This document shows, one piece after another, positions 58,447 through 64,000 of a stretch of DNA of 64,000 bases. The stretch is from NCBI GenBank assembly GCA_045653425.1, contig JAZOLU010000006.1:1-64000 (forward strand). The letters are read 5' to 3'. The first letter of the stretch is position 1, and the number at the start of each line of letters is the position of its first letter. The notes beneath the pieces are model-generated. The model did not search any database, was not told the DNA's origin, and worked only from the letters and a program-made list of their open reading frames with translations. A program made the position numbers and the translations under genes. Origin of the DNA: RGIG3009 sp045653425 (GTDB lineage: Bacteria > Bacillota > Clostridia > Oscillospirales > Acutalibacteraceae).

Positions 58447-60489
58447 GTGAATTTTGTAACACACGGACGCACCGCCCGCCGCAAACTTACGTTGCCGCCG
58501 CTTAGCGGCGGGGTGGACTTCTCTTCGCCGCCGCACCGCATTGCGGATAACCGTTTAAGTGATGCCACCAACCTGTGGTGGCACGACGGTATGTTGCGCA
58601 CCCGCCCCGCGGTGTGCGTGGCGGGGAGCATTGCTGCTCCCGCCGCCCACGGCGTTGCTACTACGGTGGGGCGATACACCGTACTGCACGCGGTGCGTGA
58701 CGGTGTGAACCTGCTGGCCATAGCGGACGAAAACGGGACGATTACCGGCAATACGCTTGTGATAAACAACGTGCGCCACCTGCTGGCGGTGCCGGCGGGA
58801 AAAAGCGTGGCGGATTTTGATTGCCGCGCGCTGGTATATCTGGATACCAGCGGCACACCCGGTACGTATTTGCTCACACCGCAAGGCGACCTTCGCGTGC
58901 AAAAGCCATTTGTACCCACGGTGTTGTACGGCGCGTTGCCCACCCCCACGCGGGTGCGGCGCGAAAGCGGTGCCATCCGTCCGTTTAATATGCTTACGGA
59001 GGAGTATAAGTGCACCTACACCTCCGACGGCGAGGGAAAATATTACTGGTTGCCCCTCAACGCGTTGCCCGCAGACGGCACGCCTTTTTGGTTGACGATA
59101 ACGGCACCAAACGGTACCGCCACCGTTCACCTTTGCGATGCCATTACCAGCAACGGCACCTGGGTGGAAAGCGCGCCGGGCGCGGACGGGTACACCCTGT
59201 GGTGCGACCCCGTCCGCGGGTGCGTGTGGCTGGAAAAGGACATGCAGCCGGTGGCATTGCCCGCTTCGGAAATGGCGGGAAACATTACCGCAAGGGGCAT
59301 CCGTGCGGCAACCGGCGGCCGAGACATTATTTACGGTATGCGGTTCGGCACGTGGTTTGGCGGCAGTGCGGACGGGCTTTCCGGCGGTACGCGGCTGTTT
59401 TTGTCCGGCAACGCGGAGTCACCGCAACTGGTGCATTGGAGTGCGCTGGATAACCCATTGTATTTTCCCGAAAACAACTGTGCTCGGGTGGGTGATGCTG
59501 CCAGTCGCATTACCGCCTTTGGCAAACAAAGCGATATGCTGGTTATTTTTAAGGAACACGAAATTTATGCCACGCAGTACCGTACGGGACAAACAATTAC
59601 CGCCGAGGAGCAACTGGCGGGACAAGTGACCGACCCCGAAGCCGAAGCCGCGGTGTTTCCTATACAACAGGTGCACCCCGAAATTGGCTGTACTTGCCCC
59701 AACACCATACGGTTGTGCGGTGACCGCTTGGTGTGGTTGCACGGCGACGGGCGCGTGTACGCGCTGTTTTCCGGCGGCACGTACGACCCGCGCAGTGTGC
59801 GGGCACTTTCTGTACCCATTGAGGCGGAACTGCAACAGTACACGCCCGCGGCGCGTACCGCCGCCTCTGCCGCGCGGTTAAAGGGGCAGTATTTGTTATA
59901 CATCGGCGGCACGGTGTACGCGCTGGATACCACCGCGGCGGGGTTTGAAAATTACACCGCCTACGCCACCGATGAGCGGGCGCAAGCCGCGCTGGCGTGG
60001 CAGGTGTGGACCGCCCCCACCGAGGGTGTGTGGGGGCTCACCCAAGCGGGCGCCACACCACTGTTCGTTATGCGGTTGGGCGAGCAGGTGTTCACCTGCC
60101 GCTACACGGACGAAGCCGCCGACCGTGTGCCCACGCAAAATGGGAATACCGTGACCATAACGGCGCAGCCCATTGCGTGTTCGCTTACCACCAAATGGTA
60201 CGAAACGGCGTACCCGGACGAGTACAAACAACTCTGTGAGGTGCGCTTGCGGGTAGCGGGCGATGCGGACGAGCGAGTTACGGTGTCACTGCAAGGCGAC
60301 AGCTATACCCGCCGCGAACTGGCATCGTTTACGTTGTCGGGTGCGGTACCGCAACACACTTACACCCGCCGCGTGGCGGCCAACGTACCGCGCACACGGC
60401 AGTGCGGGATAACGGTATCCTGCACGGGACGCATGGCACTGGATGGGTTGGAACTGACCTATCGGAATCGAGGGGAGGCACGGCAATGA
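58447..60489 (+). CDS. Large beta-rich tail hub/stabilisation protein (predicted)
   Basis: 680 residues rich in short beta strands. It opens with LPPLSGGVDFSSPPHRIADN and LSDATNLWWHDGMLRTRPAV, a start seen in large podophage hub or stabilisation proteins that plug the portal. A propeller-like middle follows. The GTG at 58447 is preferred because GAGGTGA lies five bases upstream; a GTG three codons earlier is possible. Confidence 0.55.
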   Translation: MNFVTHGRTARRKLTLPPLSGGVDFSSPPHRIADNRLSDATNLWWHDGMLRTRPAVCVAGSIAAPAAHGVATTVGRYTVLHAVRDGVNLLAIADENGTITGNTLVINNVRHLLAVPAGKSVADFDCRALVYLDTSGTPGTYLLTPQGDLRVQKPFVPTVLYGALPTPTRVRRESGAIRPFNMLTEEYKCTYTSDGEGKYYWLPLNALPADGTPFWLTITAPNGTATVHLCDAITSNGTWVESAPGADGYTLWCDPVRGCVWLEKDMQPVALPASEMAGNITARGIRAATGGRDIIYGMRFGTWFGGSADGLSGGTRLFLSGNAESPQLVHWSALDNPLYFPENNCARVGDAASRITAFGKQSDMLVIFKEHEIYATQYRTGQTITAEEQLAGQVTDPEAEAAVFPIQQVHPEIGCTCPNTIRLCGDRLVWLHGDGRVYALFSGGTYDPRSVRALSVPIEAELQQYTPAARTAASAARLKGQYLLYIGGTVYALDTTAAGFENYTAYATDERAQAALAWQVWTAPTEGVWGLTQAGATPLFVMRLGEQVFTCRYTDEAADRVPTQNGNTVTITAQPIACSLTTKWYETAYPDEYKQLCEVRLRVAGDADERVTVSLQGDSYTRRELASFTLSGAVPQHTYTRRVAANVPRTRQCGITVSCTGRMALDGLELTYRNRGEARQ

Positions 60490-61376
60490 GCCAACATATG
60501 ACCACCGCCAAGAAAGAGGCGGCGGACTACGCCGCAAAGCGGGAACGCAAAGCGCGCGAGGCGATAGAGCGCGCCAACGCCGAGGCGGTAGAGCAAACGG
60601 CACAGATACAAGAGCAGACCGCGGCGGCACTGCGCACCGAGGACAGGGAACGCGCGCTGGCACTGAACACGGCGGCCATACAAAACGAGATTGAGCGGCA
60701 ACAAGTGCGCGAAACGGTGGCGCGGTTGGGGCTTACGGGTTCGGGGTTGGAACGCGCCCGTACCGCCGCGGCAAACGAAAGCGCGCGGCGTGCGTCCTCT
60801 GCCGCCAATGCGGGGCGGGATACCGCGGTGGCGGCACTGAAAGCGGCACTGGCGCAGCGTGAGAAAGCCATTGAAAAGGAGCGCGCGCAAACACAGGCGA
60901 GCGAACAACAAAAAGCCGCCGACGACATTGCCGCGGATTACAAAAAGCGCATCACCGCGGCGGAAAAACAGATTGAAAAAGAACAAAAAGAACGAGAAAC
61001 TGCCCAAAAAAGCGAGAATACCCGTGCCGAACAACGCCGAATGAACGCGCTGGGGCGGTTGCGCACCGACGACAAAATCAGTGCCGAGATATATGCCAAG
61101 GCGGCGGAACAAGGGTGGTCGTCAGACAAGGCACTGAGCATGCACAAGGAAGAACAGCGGGTAAAAACCATTGCCAACGAGGCGGTAGTGCGCAAAAAAG
61201 GGCAAGGTCTGGTTCAGGCAATGTTGTACCTGCGCGAGCAAACGCTTAACAACACGCAGTGGAACACCGTGTGCGAGGCACTTGGCATTACCCGCGCCGA
61301 GGCAGACCGCTGGATAACCGTACTGGACAACTACCTGGCGCAGTACCCGGGCGCAGAGCAGTTGTCGTGGGCGTAA
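60486..61376 (+). CDS. Coiled-coil phage protein, possible ejection/internal protein
   Basis: 296 residues, very rich in Ala, Glu, Lys, Arg and Gln. A long coiled coil covers about residues 5-200, interrupted by VARLGLTGSGLERAR, and is followed by a folded C-terminal part ending GAEQLSWA. The position after the hub and before the fibre, and the composition, resemble internal or ejection proteins of podophages. No lytic domain is visible. The ATG overlaps the previous stop. Confidence 0.45.
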   Translation: MSQHMTTAKKEAADYAAKRERKAREAIERANAEAVEQTAQIQEQTAAALRTEDRERALALNTAAIQNEIERQQVRETVARLGLTGSGLERARTAAANESARRASSAANAGRDTAVAALKAALAQREKAIEKERAQTQASEQQKAADDIAADYKKRITAAEKQIEKEQKERETAQKSENTRAEQRRMNALGRLRTDDKISAEIYAKAAEQGWSSDKALSMHKEEQRVKTIANEAVVRKKGQGLVQAMLYLREQTLNNTQWNTVCEALGITRAEADRWITVLDNYLAQYPGAEQLSWA

Positions 61377-61392
61377 TAAAGGAGGAATACGT

Positions 61393-62772
61393 ATGTCATT
61401 TCCGGTGTATGAACATCGCATTACCGTGACAAGCGAAGGCGTGTCGCCGCAGGGGCCGCTGGATGCCGGTGTGCACGGCGACGAGGGCGCGACGCGGCTG
61501 ACGTTTGACGTGTCCGCGCTGGGCAATGCCGCGGCGTACAGTTACCGCGTGGAGGTGGTGGACGGCGCGGGCGCGTACGACATCACTCCCTTACTCACCG
61601 TGCAAAACAACGCCGTTACGTGGGACATTCCCACCGGCTGGACCACGGCGGGCACCGCCGCATTGCGGCTGGTGCAACTGGCGGTGGACGAGCAAGGGCA
61701 CGAGACGGCGCGCCGCTATTTTCCGCCGGTGTTGCTAAACTTTGATTACCGCGACGAGGGCAACGGCACCATAACCGCCGCGCCCTTGTGGCAAGAAGCA
61801 CTTACCCGCGCCCAGGCGGCGTTGGAGGCGACTGCTGCCGCTACGGCGGCTGCGGTGGCCGCGGCTGAGACAGCAACGCGTGCCGCCACACAGGCGGAAT
61901 TGGCGGAGGACAGTTGCCAAGACGCATGGGAGCAGGTGGAGAATTTGTCCGGCGTTGTGGAGGATATTCGCGAACTGGCGGGCGAGGGGGACGCCGTGTG
62001 GCACCCTTGCGTTACCGTGGACACGGCGCTGGACAGCACCAGCGACAACCCCCTTGCCAACCGTGCGGTGGCCGCCGCGCTGAACGGCAAGGCAAACGCC
62101 GCCGACACCTTACGCGTATACAAAACGCTTGGCGAATTGGGGCTTGCGACGGGCAGCGAAACGATTGAGAATATCTATTCTGCTATGGCGGGGAACTCCC
62201 TGCTGCAGTGCCTCGTTGGCGCGAGTAATGCTGCTATTTACCCGGACCAATACGTAACGCTTGAAGTGCTAAAAAGCGGGAACGCCCGCGCCGTTTTTCG
62301 GGCTACACAAAAACTGAACGCAAAAACGTGGGTTGGCGCGTATTCAGCCGACGGCGGTTGGACTGGCTGGAAGCAGGTGTTGGGCAGCGACCACGTAGGT
62401 GCCACGCTTTGGACGGGGAGCGTGAATACGTCGGGCGGCAGCGTTTCGCTGGACGTGCCGAACATTGCAAATTATACCGAGATTGCGTTGGCAACTGACA
62501 ACGGCACGCGGGTGCTGCACCGCGAGGGGAATTGGTTTGTCGGGACAAGTACAACGTATGAAACAAACGATTACGGTCGTATTACCGTAGTAACAGACCG
62601 CATTAAACTAAAAGCGTATACAAGTTCTATTGGCGTATTTTCGTATCCCGATACCTTTGACGACACGTGCCACGTTGTTTCCGAAGTAAGTTCCTTGGGC
62701 GCAAGCGGTTCTACCGGATTTTCCATTAGTGAACGACCGCTGGTGTTCACGTCGATTGTCGGCATTATCTAA
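61393..62772 (+). CDS. Tail fibre/receptor-binding protein (predicted)
   Basis: 459 residues. The N-terminal ~130 residues are a beta domain like baseplate-upper-protein N-termini (TRLTFDVSALGNAAAYSYRV). An Ala-rich coiled coil (about 135-175; ATAAATAAAVAAAETATRAA) then leads to DSTSDNPLANRAVAAALNGK, a motif common in fibre shafts, and a beta-rich C-terminal head. AAAGGAGG precedes the ATG. Confidence 0.65.
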   Translation: MSFPVYEHRITVTSEGVSPQGPLDAGVHGDEGATRLTFDVSALGNAAAYSYRVEVVDGAGAYDITPLLTVQNNAVTWDIPTGWTTAGTAALRLVQLAVDEQGHETARRYFPPVLLNFDYRDEGNGTITAAPLWQEALTRAQAALEATAAATAAAVAAAETATRAATQAELAEDSCQDAWEQVENLSGVVEDIRELAGEGDAVWHPCVTVDTALDSTSDNPLANRAVAAALNGKANAADTLRVYKTLGELGLATGSETIENIYSAMAGNSLLQCLVGASNAAIYPDQYVTLEVLKSGNARAVFRATQKLNAKTWVGAYSADGGWTGWKQVLGSDHVGATLWTGSVNTSGGSVSLDVPNIANYTEIALATDNGTRVLHREGNWFVGTSTTYETNDYGRITVVTDRIKLKAYTSSIGVFSYPDTFDDTCHVVSEVSSLGASGSTGFSISERPLVFTSIVGII

Positions 62773-62786
62773 AAGGAGGGGAACCA

Positions 62787-63536
62787 ATGGGACTAAAACA
62801 AGAACTGGAAGCCGCCCGCGCGGCGGTGGGCGCGGCGATGCACAATGTGAACACGGCGCTGACCGAGTTGGGACTGGAACCCGCCGCCACCGTGGCGGCG
62901 TTACCGCCGTGCATTACCGCCGCCCACGCGGCGGGGGAGGCGGTGGCGCGCCGCGCCCCGTTTATTGACACCTCCAAAATGGACAGTTTGCACCATTTTT
63001 TTGCGGAGAACCGAAACCCGTATTTTCTGAACAACCTCTCGCTGCTGGACACGTCCAACGTGGTGGATTTTTACAGTACGTTTTTTAACAACACCATCCT
63101 CACCGCGTTTGACGGTGCCGCCATTAATATGCGCAAAGCGTGGCGGTTTACCGGGATGTTCAACGGCGCGACCGCGCTCAAAACCGTGTCCAACGTGATG
63201 TCGAGTGTCAACAAGGTGTTCACGGATATGTTTAACGGTTGCACGGCGTTGGAGGAAATTCACGGCTTGGATTTTACCGCCGTGGAATATGCCTCGCGTA
63301 CCTTTAACAACTGCACCTCGCTTACCACGGTGGACGGCATTGTGGGCGAGATAAACGTGGCACTGGACCTGCATTGGTCACCGCTTACCCACGACAGTTT
63401 GATGAATTTTATAAACGCGCTGAAAAATCTGTCCGGCGGCACGGCAAAAACGCTCACGCTGGGGGCGGCGAACTTGGCAAAACTCACCGCGGACGAGCAG
63501 GCAGTTGCCACGCAGAAAGGGTGGGTGTTGCAATGA
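62787..63536 (+). CDS. BspA-like leucine-rich repeat (DUF285-type) phage protein
   Basis: 249 residues. After a helical N-terminus (1-55), repeats of about 22-24 residues carry the pattern M/FxGCTAL-x-V/I-x-G seen in BspA/DUF285 surface proteins: MFNGATALKTVSNV, MFNGCTALEEIHGLDF, TFNNCTSLTTVDGI. Such repeats mediate adhesion in bacteria. Placed between fibre and lysin genes, it may be an accessory receptor-binding protein. AAAAGGAGG precedes the ATG. Confidence 0.65.
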   Translation: MGLKQELEAARAAVGAAMHNVNTALTELGLEPAATVAALPPCITAAHAAGEAVARRAPFIDTSKMDSLHHFFAENRNPYFLNNLSLLDTSNVVDFYSTFFNNTILTAFDGAAINMRKAWRFTGMFNGATALKTVSNVMSSVNKVFTDMFNGCTALEEIHGLDFTAVEYASRTFNNCTSLTTVDGIVGEINVALDLHWSPLTHDSLMNFINALKNLSGGTAKTLTLGAANLAKLTADEQAVATQKGWVLQ

Positions 63537-64000
63537 GCAGTCGCGTACTCAAACGCGGTGTTAACCGCATTACACAGGGTTACAAAGCCAGCCACAAAGC
63601 GGTGGATATTGGGCGTTCCCACGCAACGGGCGAACCCGTAATTGCCCATACGGCGGGGCGGGTGGTGTTTTGCCAAACGGGGCATAAGAATAACAAAGGC
63701 AGTACCGGCAACGCCAGTTACGGCAACTGCGTGAAACTGGACCACGGCGATGGGGTGGAGACACTGTACGCGCACCTTGCGACCGTTAAAGTCAAGAACG
63801 GCGAACAGGTAGCGCAGGGGCAAGTCATCGGCACTATGGGGAACACGGGCAACAGTTACGGCACCCACTTGCATTTTGAGGTGAGAAAAGATGGTTCGCG
63901 TATTGACCCCACGCCGTACTTGGAAGCGGATTTGCCGCTTCCCGCCCAAAGCGGTGCGCACATTACCTACCAAGTGTACACCAACCGCTGGCTTCCCGCG
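63533..64000 (+). CDS. M23-family peptidase, phage endolysin (partial)
   Basis: 156 residues are visible and the gene continues past the right edge. The M23 zinc peptidase fold is clear: GYKASHKAVDIG with the first His and Asp ligands, an NCVKLDHGDGVETLYAHL strand-loop, and GTHLHFEVR with HxH. It would cut peptidoglycan peptide bridges at lysis or entry. The visible C-terminal start YQVYTNRWLPA suggests a following wall-binding or spacer domain. The ATG overlaps the previous stop. Confidence 0.85.
   Translation, partial: MSSRVLKRGVNRITQGYKASHKAVDIGRSHATGEPVIAHTAGRVVFCQTGHKNNKGSTGNASYGNCVKLDHGDGVETLYAHLATVKVKNGEQVAQGQVIGTMGNTGNSYGTHLHFEVRKDGSRIDPTPYLEADLPLPAQSGAHITYQVYTNRWLPA

Larger units (their letters stand above)
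49290..64000. mobile_element. Prophage or prophage-like element, podovirus-like (partial)
   Basis: Contiguous lysogeny, early, packaging, head, connector, fibre and lysin genes, continuing past the right edge. The left border is placed at the terminator after spoIIR, by context only. No integrase, excisionase or attachment repeat was found. No tape measure, tail tube or sheath gene lies between the portal and lysin genes. Confidence 0.75.

Overview
The window looks like the chromosome of an anaerobic, spore-forming Firmicute of class Clostridia, probably an Oscillospiraceae/Ruminococcaceae-type gut bacterium. The reasons are a fairly high GC content, strong AGGAGG ribosome binding sites, a spoIIR sporulation gene, a purine operon with fhs and glyA, a split PurO/AICAR-formyltransferase pair, and Firmicute-type RNA regulation (PyrR attenuator, ZTP, lysine and THF riboswitches). 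No rRNA or tRNA gene and no CRISPR array was seen.

Layout. 1-239: end of an IS3-type insertion sequence. 391-9110: pyrimidine operon pyrC-carB-pyrK-pyrD-pyrF-pyrE-pyrB behind a PyrR-type attenuator. There is no carA, and pyrB carries a PyrI-like zinc tail. 9139-21354: purine and one-carbon operon purE-purM-purN-purO-purV-purD-purL-glyA-fhs behind a ZTP riboswitch. 21409-22602: dapA behind a lysine riboswitch. 22774-26962: ileS-lspA-rluD family. 27369-31492 (minus): thrR-like, hom, lysC, then hemW. 32029-34257 (minus): class A penicillin-binding protein. 34414-42606: BofC-like protein, DEAD-box helicase, lepA, guaB, and an ATP-grasp/asparagine-synthase pair that may build a D-Asp/D-Asn peptidoglycan bridge. 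42645-43350: THF riboswitch and folT. 43402-49285: SPFH protein, ispE, an aminotransferase with an Lrp regulator, an ACT/UPF0210 pair and spoIIR.

49343-64000 (continues past the edge) is a prophage or prophage-like element. A leftward lysogeny operon holds an S24-type repressor and a degenerate Nudix-fold protein. It faces a very short rightward early region (replication-initiator-like protein, small zinc protein, sigma-like regulator) that runs directly into terminase, scaffold, capsid, portal, connector, hub, coiled-coil, fibre and M23 lysin genes. No tail-tube, sheath or tape-measure gene is seen before the lysin, so a short-tailed (podovirus-like) particle is likely. No integrase or attachment site is inside the window.

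The most unusual signal is a pair of ~352-bp dispersed repeats (26991-27342 and 31642-31994). Each is an ordered array of mini-hairpins separated by complementary AGTGATATT / AATATCACT spacers, and each sits inside the loop of a locus-specific terminator stem. Mini-hairpin stems are conserved between copies, with at least one compensatory change, so a structured RNA or single-stranded DNA element is likely. In the prophage, the operators lie in the spacers of two divergent promoters, a terminator lies just after the rightward promoter, and a repeat-rich origin-like stretch follows the initiator gene.
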